Numbered from the stretch's first letter, positions 29,399 to 39,620 are shown. The stretch: 64,000 nucleotides of DNA from Acidovorax sp. 106 (GCF_003663825.1 NZ_RCCC01000001.1:2922501-2986500), one strand, 5' to 3'. Numbers and translations are program-made. The notes: a model not told the origin generated them from the letters alone.

Positions 29399-30469
29399 TC
29401 ACCCCAGCGCCTTCACCACCGCATCACCCATCTGCGCCGTGCCCACCTTGGTGGTGCCGTCGCTGTAGATGTCGGGCGTGCGCAGACCTTGCGCCAGCAC
29501 CTTCTGCACGGCGGCTTCGATGCGTTGGGCGGCGGCTTCTTGGTTCAGGCTGAAGCGCAGCATCATCGCGGCGCTCAAGATAGTAGCCAGCGGGTTGGCC
29601 ACGCCCTTGCCAGCGATGTCAGGCGCGCTGCCGTGGCTGGGCTCGTACAGGCCCTGGTTCGTGCTGTTCAGGCTGGCTGAGGGCAGCATGCCGATGGATC
29701 CGGTCAGCATGGACGCTTCGTCGCTCAAGATGTCGCCAAACATGTTGCCCGTGACCACCACGTCAAACGCTTTGGGCGCCTTCACCAATTGCATGGCGGC
29801 GTTGTCCACATACATGTGCTGCAGCTCGACGTCGGGGTATTCCTTGTGCACGTCGGTGACCACGTCCTTCCAGAACTGGAAGGTCTCCAGCACGTTGGCC
29901 TTGTCCACGCTGGTGACCTTTTTGCTGCGCTTGCGGGCTGCCTGGAAGGCGACGTGGGCGATGCGCTCGATCTCGGGGCGGCTGTAGCGCATGGTGTCAA
30001 ACGCTTCTTCGGCACCGGGGAAGTGGCCGTCGGTGGCCACGCGGCGGCCGCGCGGCTGGCCGAAGTAGATGTCGCCCGTCAGCTCGCGGATGATGAGGAT
30101 ATCGAGGCCCGCAATCAGCTCGGGCTTGAGGCTCGATGCGCCCACCAGTTGCTCGTAGCAGATGGCGGGGCGGAAGTTGGCGAACAGGCCCAGGTTCTTG
30201 CGCAGGCCCAGGATGGCTTGCTCGGGGCGCAGGGGGCGGTCGAGCGTGTCGTACTTCCAGTCGCCCACGGCGCCGAACAGGATGGCGTCGGCTTCTTTGG
30301 CGAGCTTCAGGGTCGATTCAGGCAGCGGGTGGCCGTGTGCGTCAAATGCCGCGCCGCCGACCAGGGCCGATTCCATTTCAAACTTCAGGTCGAGTGCCTT
30401 GAGAACCTTGACGGCCTCGGCCACGATTTCTGTACCGATGCCGTCACCCGGCAGAACTGCGATTTTCAT
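29399..30469 (-). CDS. leuB: 3-isopropylmalate dehydrogenase
   Basis: LeuB oxidatively decarboxylates 3-isopropylmalate, the third leucine-specific step, with NAD+ and Mg. The 356-residue product starts [20 protein letters not shown] and has [31 protein letters not shown], the metal site [17 protein letters not shown] and [20 protein letters not shown]. It ends the leuC-leuD-leuB run and is closed by its own terminator. A palindromic repeat lies between leuD and its start. Confidence 0.97.
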   Translation of the reverse strand: MKIAVLPGDGIGTEIVAEAVKVLKALDLKFEMESALVGGAAFDAHGHPLPESTLKLAKEADAILFGAVGDWKYDTLDRPLRPEQAILGLRKNLGLFANFRPAICYEQLVGASSLKPELIAGLDILIIRELTGDIYFGQPRGRRVATDGHFPGAEEAFDTMRYSRPEIERIAHVAFQAARKRSKKVTSVDKANVLETFQFWKDVVTDVHKEYPDVELQHMYVDNAAMQLVKAPKAFDVVVTGNMFGDILSDEASMLTGSIGMLPSASLNSTNQGLYEPSHGSAPDIAGKGVANPLATILSAAMMLRFSLNQEAAAQRIEAAVQKVLAQGLRTPDIYSDGTTKVGTAQMGDAVVKALG

Positions 30470-30472
30470 TGA

Positions 30473-30532
30473 ATTTACTATGATTTTTATAGCTGCTTGC
30501 GCTTGTTAGATAAGCGCTAGAAACCATTTTGC
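30473..30532. repeat. Palindromic repeat between leuD and leuB
   Basis: TTTATAGCTGCTTGCGCTTG and ATAAGCGCTAGAAACCATTT form a hairpin with a short loop and mismatched arm ends. It fills the gap between the leuD stop and the leuB start, so it lies inside the leu transcript. Confidence 0.85.
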
Positions 30533-30543
30533 TTAAAAAAGAA

Positions 30544-31194
30544 TCAAGAAACCATCGAATGCGCCAGCCACGGCTTGGTGGCCAGGCGCTGGGCTTCAAA
30601 GGCCTTGATCTTGTCGGACTGGCGCAGGGTCAGTCCGATATCGTCAAAGCCGTTGAGCAGGCAGTATTTGCGAAAGGCCTGCACCTCGAATGGGATCTCT
30701 TCGCCCTGGGGGCGCACGATGACTTGGCGCTCCAGGTCGATGGTGAGCTGGTAGCCGGGGAAGGCCAGCACTTCGTCAAACAACTGGGCCACCGTGGCCT
30801 CGGGCAGCACGATCGGCAGCAGGCCGTTCTTGAAGCAGTTGTTGAAGAAGATGTCGGCGAAGCTGGGCGCGATCACGGCACGAAAGCCGTACTGGTCCAG
30901 CGCCCACGGCGCGTGCTCGCGGCTGGAGCCGCAGCCAAAGTTCTTGCGTGCCAGCAGGACGGAGGCGCCCGCGTAGCGCGGCTGGTTCAGCACGAAGTCG
31001 GGGTTGGGCTTGCGGCTGGCGGGGTCTTGGCCCGGCTCGCCGTGGTCCAGGTAGCGCCATTCGTCAAACAGGTTCACACCAAAGCCGGTCTTCTTGATCG
31101 ACTTGAGGAACTGCTTGGGGATGATGGCGTCGGTGTCGACGTTCTCGCGGTCCATTGGGGCCACGAGGCCCTTGAGTAAGGTGAATTTCTGCAT
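30544..31194 (-). CDS. leuD: 3-isopropylmalate dehydratase small subunit
   Basis: LeuD pairs with LeuC to isomerise 2- to 3-isopropylmalate. The 216-residue product shows [18 protein letters not shown] near the start, the swivel-domain signature [16 protein letters not shown] and [20 protein letters not shown]. Length is standard. Its start lies 15 bases downstream of the entericidin gene, which sits between it and leuC on the same strand. Confidence 0.97.
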   Translation of the reverse strand: MQKFTLLKGLVAPMDRENVDTDAIIPKQFLKSIKKTGFGVNLFDEWRYLDHGEPGQDPASRKPNPDFVLNQPRYAGASVLLARKNFGCGSSREHAPWALDQYGFRAVIAPSFADIFFNNCFKNGLLPIVLPEATVAQLFDEVLAFPGYQLTIDLERQVIVRPQGEEIPFEVQAFRKYCLLNGFDDIGLTLRQSDKIKAFEAQRLATKPWLAHSMVS

Positions 31195-31209
31195 GGGGAC
31201 CTTACTTAA

Positions 31210-31335
31210 TTACTTGGCGGCGCGCTCGATGGCGTTGCCTGCGCGTTCGATGTCTTGGCCCACACCCTTGACGGTGTTGCAGCCCGCCAGCACAAAGGCC
31301 AGCGACAGGGCGATGAGGGTTGCGGTCTTTTTCAT
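31210..31335 (-). CDS. Entericidin A/B family small lipoprotein
   Basis: A 41-residue lipoprotein: basic start MKKTATLIALSLAFVLAGC with a lipobox ending in Cys19, then a short amphipathic tail NTVKGVGQDIERAGNAIERA. That tail is typical of entericidins, which in E. coli form a stress-linked membrane toxin/antidote pair. ATG 31335 is chosen because AGGAG lies seven to eleven bases upstream; the longer open frame has no sense. The gene sits between leuC and leuD, an arrangement common in Burkholderiales. Only one copy is visible, so no antidote pair is apparent. Confidence 0.9.
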   Translation of the reverse strand: MKKTATLIALSLAFVLAGCNTVKGVGQDIERAGNAIERAAK

Positions 31336-31375
31336 GACGGGGCTCCTTCGGTCTTGGTGCAAGTGATGGTGTGGT

Positions 31376-32797
31376 TCAGGCGAACTGGCGAATGTCCACA
31401 AAGTGGCCGTGCACGGCAGCGGCTGCGGCCATGGCGGGGCTCACCAAGTGGGTGCGGCCACCGGCGCCCTGGCGGCCTTCGAAGTTGCGGTTGCTGGTGG
31501 AGGCGCAGCGCTCGCCGGGCTCCAGGCGGTCGGCGTTCATGGCCAGGCACATGCTGCAGCCGGGCTCGCGCCATTCAAAGCCTGCGGCCTTGAAGATTTG
31601 GTCCAGGCCTTCGCGCTCGGCCTGCTCTTTGACCAGGCCCGAGCCGGGCACCACCATCGCCAGCTTCACATTGCTGGCCACCTTGCGGCCCAGGTTCTTC
31701 ACCACGGCGGCGGCTTCGCGCATGTCTTCGATGCGGCTGTTGGTGCAAGAGCCGATGAACACCTTGTCGATGGTGATGTCGTTGATCGCCTTGCCAGGCT
31801 GCAGGCCCATGTAGGTCAAGGCGCGCTCGATGGCGCCGCGCTTGTTGGCGTCCTTTTCCTTGTCCGGGTCGGGCACGCGGGCGTCAATGCCCAGCACCAT
31901 TTCGGGCGAGGTGCCCCAGGTCACTTGCGGCTGGATGTCGGCCGCATCGAGCTTGACCACGGTGTCGAACTTCGCGTCGGCGTCAGAGTGCAGCGTCTTC
32001 CAGTACGCCACGGCCTGGTCCCATTCCACGCCGGTGGGCGATAGGGGGCGGCCCTTGACGTATTCAATGGTCTTGTCGTCCACCGCCACCAGGCCGGCGC
32101 GCGCACCGCCTTCGATGGCCATGTTGCACACGGTCATGCGGCCTTCCATGCTCATCGCGCGGAAGACTGAGCCTGCAAACTCGATGGTGTAGCCCGTGCC
32201 ACCTGCGGTGCCGATCTTGCCGATGATGGCCAGCACCACGTCCTTGGGCGTCACGCCTTTGGCGAGCGTGCCATCCACCTGCACCAGCATGTTCTTGGCC
32301 TTCTTGGCCAGCAGGGTTTGCGTGGCCATCACGTGCTCTACCTCAGAGGTGCCGATGCCGTGGGCCAGTGCGCCGAAGGCGCCGTGCGTGCTGGTGTGGC
32401 TGTCGCCGCACACCACCGTCATGCCGGGCAGGGTGGCGCCGTTTTCAGGGCCAATCACGTGCACGATGCCTTGGCGCTTGTGCATGAAGGGGAAGAACGC
32501 AGCGGGCGTGATCTGCGCCATGTTGTCGTTCAGCGTGGTGATCTGTTCCTTGCTGATCGGATCGGTGATGCCGTCGTAGCCTTGCTCCCAGCCGGTGGTG
32601 GGCGTGTTGTGGTCGGCCGTGGCTACGATGGAGCTCATGCGCCACACCTTGCGGCCTGCCTCGCGCAGGCCTTCAAAGGCCTGGGGGCTGGTGACTTCGT
32701 GCACCAGATGGCGGTCGATGTAGAGGATGGACGTGCCGTCTTCCTCGGTGTGGACAACGTGTTCGTCCCAGATCTTGTCGTAGAGGGTGCGTCCCAT
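31376..32797 (-). CDS. leuC: 3-isopropylmalate dehydratase large subunit
   Basis: LeuC is the [4Fe-4S] aconitase-family subunit that, with LeuD, isomerises isopropylmalate. The 473-residue product starts [20 protein letters not shown] and has [20 protein letters not shown] and the cluster cysteines in [17 protein letters not shown] and [16 protein letters not shown] 32797 follows an AGAAGA-type site; the in-frame extension of 22 codons upstream is unlikely. The LysR gene upstream on the same strand is the probable regulator. Confidence 0.97.
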   Translation of the reverse strand: MGRTLYDKIWDEHVVHTEEDGTSILYIDRHLVHEVTSPQAFEGLREAGRKVWRMSSIVATADHNTPTTGWEQGYDGITDPISKEQITTLNDNMAQITPAAFFPFMHKRQGIVHVIGPENGATLPGMTVVCGDSHTSTHGAFGALAHGIGTSEVEHVMATQTLLAKKAKNMLVQVDGTLAKGVTPKDVVLAIIGKIGTAGGTGYTIEFAGSVFRAMSMEGRMTVCNMAIEGGARAGLVAVDDKTIEYVKGRPLSPTGVEWDQAVAYWKTLHSDADAKFDTVVKLDAADIQPQVTWGTSPEMVLGIDARVPDPDKEKDANKRGAIERALTYMGLQPGKAINDITIDKVFIGSCTNSRIEDMREAAAVVKNLGRKVASNVKLAMVVPGSGLVKEQAEREGLDQIFKAAGFEWREPGCSMCLAMNADRLEPGERCASTSNRNFEGRQGAGGRTHLVSPAMAAAAAVHGHFVDIRQFA

Positions 32798-32918
32798 GGC
32801 TTGGTCTTCTTTCAGGTGGGTCAATGATTTTAGTGAGGACTTGCGCAACTTGGGATGTGGCAACGGCCTTTGCTGTGGGCGCGCCTCCTGCCGGGGTCCT
32901 GTTTTGCGTCAGTCATGT

Positions 32919-33929
32919 CTAGTGCTGCGGTGCCGATTCGGGCGAGGCCTCGGCGGGCTGCGCCGGAGCTGGTGTCGTGGTGTGTCTGGGGGGTTCGTGT
33001 TGGGCTTGGTGCGGGGCCGTGAGGTGCTCGACCAGCAGGCGGGCCGTGACGGGCAGCGCGTCAAAGTCGCGGGCCACCACGCGCAGTTCGCGGTGGGCCC
33101 AGTCGTCGGTCAGCGGAATGGCTTGCAGTCGACCCACCCCGCGCATCAGGGCAAAGGCCCGGTCGGGCAGCAGGCCCACGCCCAGGCCGTTGTCAATCAT
33201 GCGGCACATGGCATCCAGCCCTGTGACCTGGATGCGCTGGCGCAGCGGGCGCCCGGCGGCAGCGGCGGCGGCGCGCATGGCCAGGCTGATGCTGCTGTTG
33301 GCATGCAGGCCCACAATGTCCCAGTCCAAAACTGCTTCAAAATCAATAGCGCCTAGCGCAGCCAATTCGTGCCCTGTGGGCACGACCAGCACCAACCGGT
33401 CGGAGCGGTAGGGGCGGCTGGGCAGCTCTTGCGCGCCGCCGCTGCCCTGGCCCACGTTGCAAATGCCCAGGTCGGCAGCGCCCTCTTGCACGGCGTTCAG
33501 CACGTCGCTGGAGAGGTGTTCTTGCAGGTCGATCTTGATCTGGCTGTGCTCGCGGGCAAACGCGCCCAGGTCTTCGGGCAGAAACTGGAAGATGGCTGAG
33601 ATGTTGGCGTGCATGCGCACATGGCCGCGCACGCCTTCGGCGTATTCGCTCAGCTCACCTTGCATGCGCTCCAGGCCAAACAGCACGGTGCGGGCGTGGT
33701 GCAGCAGGCTCTCGCCCGCCGGGGTCAGGGTCACGCCACGGCTGTGGCGGTACAGCAGTGCGGTGTCCACGGCGGCCTCCAGGTCGGACAGGCGCTTGCT
33801 CACGGCCGATGCGGCGATGAATTCGCGCTCAGCCGCACGGCCAATGCTGCCCAACTCACACACCGCCACAAACAATTGCAGCGATGTGAGGTCAATGCGG
33901 CGCGCAAAGCTGCGCTCGGAGCTTTTCAT
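32919..33929 (-). CDS. LysR-family transcriptional regulator upstream of leuC
   Basis: A 336-residue LysR protein. The winged helix is at about 14-75 (LTSLQLFVAVCELGSIGRAA, FIAASAVSKRLSDLEAAV) and the effector-binding domain follows from about residue 95. The last 35 residues are Pro/Ala/His-rich and probably disordered. Its position next to leuC suggests control of leucine or a nearby pathway, but no target is shown. ATG 33929 was chosen because the longer frame includes the dyad region. Residues about 188-201 (LAALGAIDFEAVLD) are coded by DNA resembling the palindromic repeat. A GAAGACTT/AAGTCTTC dyad lies 14 bases before the start. Confidence 0.92.
   Translation of the reverse strand: MKSSERSFARRIDLTSLQLFVAVCELGSIGRAAEREFIAASAVSKRLSDLEAAVDTALLYRHSRGVTLTPAGESLLHHARTVLFGLERMQGELSEYAEGVRGHVRMHANISAIFQFLPEDLGAFAREHSQIKIDLQEHLSSDVLNAVQEGAADLGICNVGQGSGGAQELPSRPYRSDRLVLVVPTGHELAALGAIDFEAVLDWDIVGLHANSSISLAMRAAAAAAGRPLRQRIQVTGLDAMCRMIDNGLGVGLLPDRAFALMRGVGRLQAIPLTDDWAHRELRVVARDFDALPVTARLLVEHLTAPHQAQHEPPRHTTTPAPAQPAEASPESAPQH
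33325..33366 (-). repeat. Palindromic repeat remnant inside the LysR gene
   Basis: On the coding strand TGCGCTAGGCGCTATTGATT is close to the right half of the repeat (AGCGCTAGAAGCTATTGAAT). It is translated in frame and uses codons such as CTA, ATT, GTT and GCA, unlike the surrounding GC-rich codons. Confidence 0.45.
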
Positions 33930-33942
33930 TGGGTGGGGCGTA

Positions 33943-33977
33943 GAAGACTTTAAGTCTTCTTGTTTTGCGAAGACTTT
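33943..33977. promoter_or_regulatory. Dyad GAAGACTT/AAGTCTTC plus third half-site before LysR gene
   Basis: GAAGACTTTAAGTCTTC (33943-33959) is a 17-base palindrome starting 14 bases upstream of the LysR start codon. A direct copy GAAGACTTT follows at 33969-33977. Such dyads with an extra half-site next to the regulator gene are typical autoregulatory operators; binding is inferred. Confidence 0.5.
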
Positions 33978-34070
33978 GCATTTTCTACTCAATTTTCAAA
34001 CCATGCCATCGTTAAATGCGATGAATTGCATCGCTTGAAGCGTCTTTCGGAGACATGGCTTTCAAAAACA

Positions 34071-34150
34071 ATAGCGGCTAGCGCTTGTATTCATTAGGTT
34101 TCAATATGAAATGCCTTCTAAACCCTTATGAGTAAAGCGCTAGCCGCTCA
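34071..34150. repeat. Palindromic repeat with expanded loop
   Basis: AGCGGCTAGCGCTT (34073-34086) pairs perfectly with AAGCGCTAGCCGCT (34135-34148), but the loop is 48 bases long instead of about five. It lies between the LysR start and the convergent end of the upstream beta-CASP gene. Confidence 0.85.
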
Positions 34151-34190
34151 TCTTTTTGATGTACCGCTGTGCGTAGCGTGCACCGCGTGT

Positions 34191-35555
34191 TCACAGGCTC
34201 ACGCTGCTGCCATGTTCCGGCACCTGGGCGGACCAGCGCAGTTCGTGCGCAATGCGCTGGCGCAGGTGGTCGGCCGCGCCCATTTCGCCGTGCACCACAA
34301 ACACCTGCTCGGGGGCGTGCTCCATGCTGCGCAGCCAGGCGATGAGCTGGTTGCCGTCGGCGTGGGCCGATGCCGAGCTGAGCTGGACCACCTCGGCGCG
34401 CACCGCCACGTCCTGGCCGTGGATGCGGACTGACTTTTCTCCATCTGCCAGCCGCGCACCGCGCGTGCCGGGGGCCTGATGCCCGGTCAGGATGACCATG
34501 TTGCGGTGGTCACCTGCGTGCAGGGCCAGGTGGTGCAGCACGCGCCCGCCCGTGGCCATGCCGCTGGCCGCCAGGATGACCCTGGGGCCGTGCAGGCGCG
34601 CCAGGCCTTTGGACTGCTCAGGCGTTTGCACCATGGTGGCGCCGTGTTCCAGCGCATTCACCTCGCGGGCATTGAGGCGGTGCTCGCCCAGGTGGTGTTG
34701 GTACAGGCCCGTGGTGCTCACGGCCATGGGGCTGTCCAAAAACACCTTGAGCGAGGGCGGGATGACGCCCTGTGCCTTGAGCAAGCCAATGGCATGCAGC
34801 ACCACCTGCGCCCGGCCCACGGCAAACACGGGCACCACCGCCACGCCCCCGCGTGCGGCCAGGCGCGCCAACGCAGGGCCCAGCTCGCTGAGCAGGTCTT
34901 CGGCGGGGTGCTCGCGGTCGCCGTAGGTGGATTCGATCAGCACCGTATCGGCCGCGGGTGGGGCATCGGGCGGGTTCATCAGCATGTCGTCGGGCCGGCC
35001 CAGGTCGCCCGAGAACAGAATGCGCCGCCCGCCCACCTCCAGCAGCACACTGGCCGCGCCCAGGATGTGCCCGGCGTTGGAGAAGGTGGCGTGCCAGCCT
35101 GGCAGGGGCTCAAAGCGGTGGTGCAGCGGGTGCGGCTTGAACTGCTTGAGGCTGTGCAGCGCATCGAGCCGCGTGTACAGCGGCAAGGCGGGTGCGTGGC
35201 TGCTGAGGTTGTGGCGGTTCAAAAAGGCGGCGTCTTCCTCCTGCAGGTGCCCGCTGTCGGGCAGCAGGATGGCGCACAGGTCTCGGGTGCCCGGGGTAGC
35301 GTGCACATTGCCGCGAAAGCCATCGCGTGTCAGCAGCGGCAGGTAGCCGCTGTGGTCCAGGTGGGCGTGGGTGAGCACCACGGCGTCGATCTGCCCCGGC
35401 TCCAGCGGCAAGGGCTGCCAGTTGCGCAGCCGCAGCTGCTTGTAGCCCTGGAACAGCCCGCAATCGATCAGCAGGCTTTTGCCGTTGTGGCGCACCAGGT
35501 ATTTGGAGCCGGTGACGGTGCCCGAGCCGCCCAGGAAGGTGATGTTCACGCCCAT
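34191..35555 (-). CDS. MBL-fold beta-CASP RNA-specificity hydrolase
   Basis: A 454-residue metallo-beta-lactamase/beta-CASP protein of the YSH1/CPSF family. The zinc motif THAHLDHSGYLPLL, SNAGHILGAASVLLEVGGRR with LFSGDLGRPDD, the beta-CASP domain (VVPVFAVGRAQVVLHAI, FLDSPMA), and the C-terminal RMMBL motif with SSASAHADGNQLIAWL and FVVHGE are all clear. Relatives act on RNA as endo- or exonucleases; the bacterial role is not settled. ATG 35555 has GGGAGA six bases upstream. It lies between the dnaJ terminator and the LysR region as an apparently single gene. Confidence 0.92.
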   Translation of the reverse strand: MGVNITFLGGSGTVTGSKYLVRHNGKSLLIDCGLFQGYKQLRLRNWQPLPLEPGQIDAVVLTHAHLDHSGYLPLLTRDGFRGNVHATPGTRDLCAILLPDSGHLQEEDAAFLNRHNLSSHAPALPLYTRLDALHSLKQFKPHPLHHRFEPLPGWHATFSNAGHILGAASVLLEVGGRRILFSGDLGRPDDMLMNPPDAPPAADTVLIESTYGDREHPAEDLLSELGPALARLAARGGVAVVPVFAVGRAQVVLHAIGLLKAQGVIPPSLKVFLDSPMAVSTTGLYQHHLGEHRLNAREVNALEHGATMVQTPEQSKGLARLHGPRVILAASGMATGGRVLHHLALHAGDHRNMVILTGHQAPGTRGARLADGEKSVRIHGQDVAVRAEVVQLSSASAHADGNQLIAWLRSMEHAPEQVFVVHGEMGAADHLRQRIAHELRWSAQVPEHGSSVSL

Positions 35556-35662
35556 GTGTGTCTCCCATTGCTGCAGAGCCTTCATGGTAGGCCTGTCGTG
35601 GGCTGCCAGCCTGCCGTGCATGGGCTTGCTTGATGCGCGTCAAGAAGTCGGCGCCGGGAATG

Positions 35663-35695
35663 AAAAAAGCGACCGGGCGCAGGGCGCGGTCGCTT
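35663..35695 (-). terminator. Rho-independent terminator downstream of dnaJ
   Basis: On the minus strand AAGCGACC pairs with GGTCGCTT around a GC-rich loop that can pair further, followed by TTTTTTC. It closes the grpE-dnaK-dnaJ unit. Confidence 0.9.
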
Positions 35696-35733
35696 CAGGA
35701 CGGGGCACGCCCAAAGGCATGCCGGTGCGGGGA

Positions 35734-36879
35734 TCAGCTGAAGAAGTTCTTCAATCGGTCCGTCCAGCTCTCACCGCTGGGGGAGTGGCGGCCACCGCCC
35801 TTTTTCAGCGAATCTTCCAGCTCGCGCAGCAGCTTGCGCTGGTGCTCGGTCAGCTTCACCGGTGTCTCGACGGCAATGTGGCAGTACAGGTCGCCGGGGT
35901 AGCTAGAGCGCACACCCTTGATGCCCTTGCCGCGCAGGCGGAACTGCTTGCCCGCTTGCGTGCCTTCGGGGATGTCGATGGCCGCCTTGCCTTGCAGCGT
36001 GGGCACTTCGATCTCGCCGCCCAGTGCGGCGGTGATGAAGCTCACTGGCACTTGGCAGTGCAAGTCATCGCCGTCACGCTCGAAGATGTCGTGCTTCTTG
36101 ATGCGGATTTCGATGTACAGGTCACCCGGTGGGCCGCCGTTGGTGCCTGGCTCGCCATTGCCGGTGCTGCGGATGCGCATGCCGTCGTCGATGCCCGCAG
36201 GAATCTTCACTTCCAGCGTCTTTTGCTTCTTGATCTTGCCCTGGCCGTGGCAGGCGGTGCAAGGCTCGGGAATGATCTTGCCCGTGCCACGGCAGTGCGG
36301 GCAGGTTTGCTGCACGCTGAAGAAGCCCTGGCGCATCTGCACGGTGCCGGAGCCTTGGCAGGTGCCGCAGGTCTTGGCGCTGGTGCCGGGCTTGGCGCCA
36401 CTGCCGTGGCAGGTGTCGCAAGAATCCCATGAGGGAATGCGGATTTGCGCATCCTTGCCGCGTGCGGCTTCTTCCAGCGTGATCTCCATGGCGTAGCTGA
36501 GGTCGCCGCCACGGTACACCTGACGGCCACCGGCGCCGCGCCCACGCCCGCCTTGCTGGCCAAACATATCGCCAAAGATGTCGCCAAAGGCCTCGGCAAA
36601 GCCGCCAAACCCCTCTGCGCCCGCGCCGCCGGGGCCGCGCATATTGGGGTCCACGCCTGCGTGGCCGTACTGGTCGTAGGCCGCGCGCTTTTGCGGGTCA
36701 GAAAGCATCTCGTAGGCCTCTTTGGCCTCCTTGAACTTCTCTTCGGCAGGCTTGGCGGCATCACCCTGGTTGCGGTCGGGGTGGTGCTTCATCGCCAGCT
36801 TGCGATAAGCCTTCTTGATTTCTTCGTCCGAGGCGTTTTTGGCAACGCCCAGGATTTCGTAAAAGTCTCTTTTCGACAT
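35734..36879 (-). CDS. dnaJ: Chaperone DnaJ
   Basis: DnaJ delivers unfolded clients to DnaK and triggers its ATPase. The 381-residue product has the J domain with MKHHPDRNQ (HPD), a Gly/Phe-rich linker ([17 protein letters not shown]), four zinc-binding repeats ([32 protein letters not shown]) and the C-terminal substrate domains. ATG 36879 ([11 protein letters not shown]) is standard. It lies about 100 bases downstream of dnaK on the same strand. Confidence 0.98.
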   Translation of the reverse strand: MSKRDFYEILGVAKNASDEEIKKAYRKLAMKHHPDRNQGDAAKPAEEKFKEAKEAYEMLSDPQKRAAYDQYGHAGVDPNMRGPGGAGAEGFGGFAEAFGDIFGDMFGQQGGRGRGAGGRQVYRGGDLSYAMEITLEEAARGKDAQIRIPSWDSCDTCHGSGAKPGTSAKTCGTCQGSGTVQMRQGFFSVQQTCPHCRGTGKIIPEPCTACHGQGKIKKQKTLEVKIPAGIDDGMRIRSTGNGEPGTNGGPPGDLYIEIRIKKHDIFERDGDDLHCQVPVSFITAALGGEIEVPTLQGKAAIDIPEGTQAGKQFRLRGKGIKGVRSSYPGDLYCHIAVETPVKLTEHQRKLLRELEDSLKKGGGRHSPSGESWTDRLKNFFS

Positions 36880-36983
36880 GGTGCTCTTGGCCCGGTTGGA
36901 ACAGGAACGCCGCGCAAGCCGTGGAGCCTGGAAATTCAGACTCTTCGGGCCCCGCGCGGCGGCTGGGGTCAACGCGAAGGTGT

Positions 36984-38936
36984 TTAGCCCTTCTTGACTT
37001 CCTTGACCTCGGCGTCGACCACGTTGTCGTCGTCTGCAGGCTTGGCCGAAGACGCGGAGGCGGATGCACCCGCACCGTCAGCACCGCCTGCGGCCTGGGC
37101 CGCCTGGGCTGCCTGCGACTCGGCGTACATCTTCTCGCCCAGCTTCTGGCTGGCGGCCATCAGCGCCGTGGTCTTCTCGTCGATCGAGGCTTTGTCTTCG
37201 CCCTTCAAGGCCTCTTCCAGCGCCTTCACCGCGGTGGTGATGGCCTCTTTTTCGGCGGCATCGAGCTTGTCGCCATGCTCGGCCAAGCTCTTGTTCACGC
37301 TGTGCACGGCGGCTTCGCCTTGGTTCTTGGCTTGCACCAGTTCGAGCTTCTTTTTATCGTCAGCAGCGTTTAGCTCAGCATCCTTCACCATCTGCTGGAT
37401 TTCTTCTTCCGACAGGCCGGAGTTGGCCTTGATGGTGATCTTGTTTTCCTTGCCGGTGCCCTTGTCCTTGGCGCCCACGTGCAAGATGCCGTTGGCGTCG
37501 ATGTCGAACGACACTTCGATCTGTGGCGTGCCACGGGCTGCAGGTGGGATGCCCTCGAGGTTGAATTCGCCCAGTGCCTTGTTGCCCGAGGCCATTTCGC
37601 GCTCGCCCTGGAACACCTTGATGGTCACGGCAGGCTGGTTGTCATCGGCCGTCGAGAAGGTCTGTGCGAACTTCGTCGGAATGGTCGTGTTCTTGGTGAT
37701 CATCTTGGTCATTACGCCGCCCAGGGTCTCAATGCCCAGGGACAGGGGGGTCACGTCCAGCAGCAGCACGTCCTTGCGGTCGCCCGACAGCACTTGGCCC
37801 TGGATCGCGGCGCCCACGGCCACGGCTTCGTCAGGGTTCACGTCCTTGCGTGGATCTTTGCCGAAGAATTCCTTGACCTTCTCTTGCACCTTGGGCATGC
37901 GGGTCATGCCGCCCACCAGGATCACGTCATGGATGTCGGACACGGACACGCCAGCGTCCTTGATGGCCACGCGGCAAGGGGCGATGGTGCGCTCAATTAG
38001 CTCTTCCACCAGCTGCTCCAGCTTGGCGCGGGTCAGCTTGATGTTCAAGTGCTTGGGGCCCGAGGCATCTGCCGTGATGTAGGGCAGGTTGACGTCGGTG
38101 GAGGCCGAGTTCGACAACTCGATCTTGGCCTTTTCAGCGGCTTCCTTCAGGCGTTGCAGGGCCAGGACGTCCTTGGACAGGTCCACGCCTTGTTCCTTTT
38201 TGAACTCGCCGATGATGAAGTCGATGATGCGTTGGTCAAAGTCTTCACCGCCCAGGAAGGTGTCGCCGTTGGTCGACAGCACTTCAAACTGCTTTTCGCC
38301 GTCCACGTCCGCGATTTCGATGATGGACACGTCAAACGTGCCGCCACCCAGGTCATACACGGCGATCTTGCGGTCACCCTTTTCGCTCTTGTCCAGGCCA
38401 AAGGCCAGTGCGGCGGCGGTGGGCTCGTTGATGATGCGCTTGACGTCCAGGCCCGCGATGCGGCCGGCGTCCTTGGTGGCTTGGCGCTGTGCGTCGTTGA
38501 AGTACGCAGGCACGGTGATGACGGCTTCCGTCACGGCTTCGCCCAGGTAGTCCTCGGCGGTCTTCTTCATCTTGCGCAGGATGTCGGCAGACACTTGTTG
38601 GGCCGACAGCTTGTTGCCGCGCACTTCGATCCAGGCGTCGCCGTTGTCGGCGGCCACGATCTTGTAGGGCATCAGGTCGATGTCCTTTTGCACTTCTTTC
38701 TCAGTGAACTTGCGGCCAATCAGGCGTTTGACGGCGTACAGCGTGTTGCGCGGGTTGGTCACGGCCTGGCGCTTGGCCGAAGCGCCGACGAGGATCTCGC
38801 CGTCTTCTTGGTAGGCCACGATGGACGGCGTGGTGCGTGCGCCTTCGCTGTTTTCGATCACACGCGTGGTGTTGCCTTCCATGATGGAAACGCAGCTGTT
38901 CGTCGTGCCCAGGTCAATACCGATGATTTTTCCCAT
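36984..38936 (-). CDS. dnaK: Chaperone DnaK (Hsp70)
   Basis: The 650-residue Hsp70 binds and releases unfolded proteins in an ATP-driven cycle with DnaJ and GrpE. It starts [20 protein letters not shown] and has [35 protein letters not shown], the interdomain linker [13 protein letters not shown] and an acidic C-terminus [12 protein letters not shown]. The 96-base gap to grpE contains a sigma-32-like promoter and a perfect DnaA 9-mer, so dnaK may be expressed separately from grpE. Confidence 0.98.
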   Translation of the reverse strand: MGKIIGIDLGTTNSCVSIMEGNTTRVIENSEGARTTPSIVAYQEDGEILVGASAKRQAVTNPRNTLYAVKRLIGRKFTEKEVQKDIDLMPYKIVAADNGDAWIEVRGNKLSAQQVSADILRKMKKTAEDYLGEAVTEAVITVPAYFNDAQRQATKDAGRIAGLDVKRIINEPTAAALAFGLDKSEKGDRKIAVYDLGGGTFDVSIIEIADVDGEKQFEVLSTNGDTFLGGEDFDQRIIDFIIGEFKKEQGVDLSKDVLALQRLKEAAEKAKIELSNSASTDVNLPYITADASGPKHLNIKLTRAKLEQLVEELIERTIAPCRVAIKDAGVSVSDIHDVILVGGMTRMPKVQEKVKEFFGKDPRKDVNPDEAVAVGAAIQGQVLSGDRKDVLLLDVTPLSLGIETLGGVMTKMITKNTTIPTKFAQTFSTADDNQPAVTIKVFQGEREMASGNKALGEFNLEGIPPAARGTPQIEVSFDIDANGILHVGAKDKGTGKENKITIKANSGLSEEEIQQMVKDAELNAADDKKKLELVQAKNQGEAAVHSVNKSLAEHGDKLDAAEKEAITTAVKALEEALKGEDKASIDEKTTALMAASQKLGEKMYAESQAAQAAQAAGGADGAGASASASSAKPADDDNVVDAEVKEVKKG

Positions 38937-38976
38937 GTTCTTCTCCGAAATGTTGGAATGATTTGGATGGCTAGTA

Positions 38977-39004
38977 ACTTGTGGATAACTTGCGTTGCTT
39001 CAAG
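38977..39004 (-). promoter_or_regulatory. Sigma-32-like promoter before dnaK with embedded DnaA box
   Basis: On the minus strand CTTGAAG (38998-39004) is followed after 13 bases by CCACAAGT (38977-38984), a fair match to the heat-shock consensus CTTGAAA-N13-CCCCATNT. TTATCCACA at 38980-38988, a perfect DnaA 9-mer, overlaps the -10 region. The -10 match is weak. Confidence 0.45.
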
Positions 39005-39032
39005 TCGTCCCTCTCGATTTATCTAGAAAAAT

Positions 39033-39584
39033 TTACTTGGGCGCCGTGACGGTGACCAGGGCGGGGCGCAGCACGCGCTCGGCAATCACATAGCCCTTTT
39101 GCAGCACTGCCACCACCGTGTTGGCTTCTTGGTCGGCCGGCACCACGCTGATGGCCTGGTGTTGATGGGGGTCAAACTTGGTGCCCGCAGCGGGGTTGAT
39201 GGCCAGCACCTTGTTGCGCTCCAGGGCCGAAGTCAGCTGGCGCAGGGTGGCGTCGGCGCCTTCGCGCAGCTGCTGAGGGGTGGCTTCCTTGATGGCCAGG
39301 GCGGCGTCCAGGCTGTCGGCGACCGGCAGCAGGCTTTCGGCAAAGCTTTCAATGCCGAACTTGCGAGCCTTGGCCACTTCGTCATCGGCACGACGGCGGG
39401 CATTTTCTGCCTCGGCCTTGGCGCGCAGAAATTGGTCGGCCAGCTCGGCACTCTTGGCCTTGAGCTCGGCCAGCTCGCCTTGCAGGCGCGCCATTTCGTC
39501 AGAGGTGTTGGCCGCCATGGCTGCTTCCACTTCTTCGGGGGATGGGGCGGCTTGTGTGGTGTGGTGCTGGCTGTTGTCTGACAT
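39033..39584 (-). CDS. grpE: Nucleotide exchange factor GrpE
   Basis: GrpE releases ADP from DnaK. The 183-residue product has an acidic N-terminus, a long coiled coil ([20 protein letters not shown] and onward), the conserved [20 protein letters not shown] and the C-terminal beta domain with [23 protein letters not shown] 39584 ([10 protein letters not shown]) was chosen because the upstream open frame has no homology and covers the promoter. It heads the grpE-dnaK-dnaJ unit. Confidence 0.96.
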   Translation of the reverse strand: MSDNSQHHTTQAAPSPEEVEAAMAANTSDEMARLQGELAELKAKSAELADQFLRAKAEAENARRRADDEVAKARKFGIESFAESLLPVADSLDAALAIKEATPQQLREGADATLRQLTSALERNKVLAINPAAGTKFDPHQHQAISVVPADQEANTVVAVLQKGYVIAERVLRPALVTVTAPK

Positions 39585-39620
39585 GTCGAAGTCTTTGTGA
39601 ATAAAAACAGTACGCGCGGA

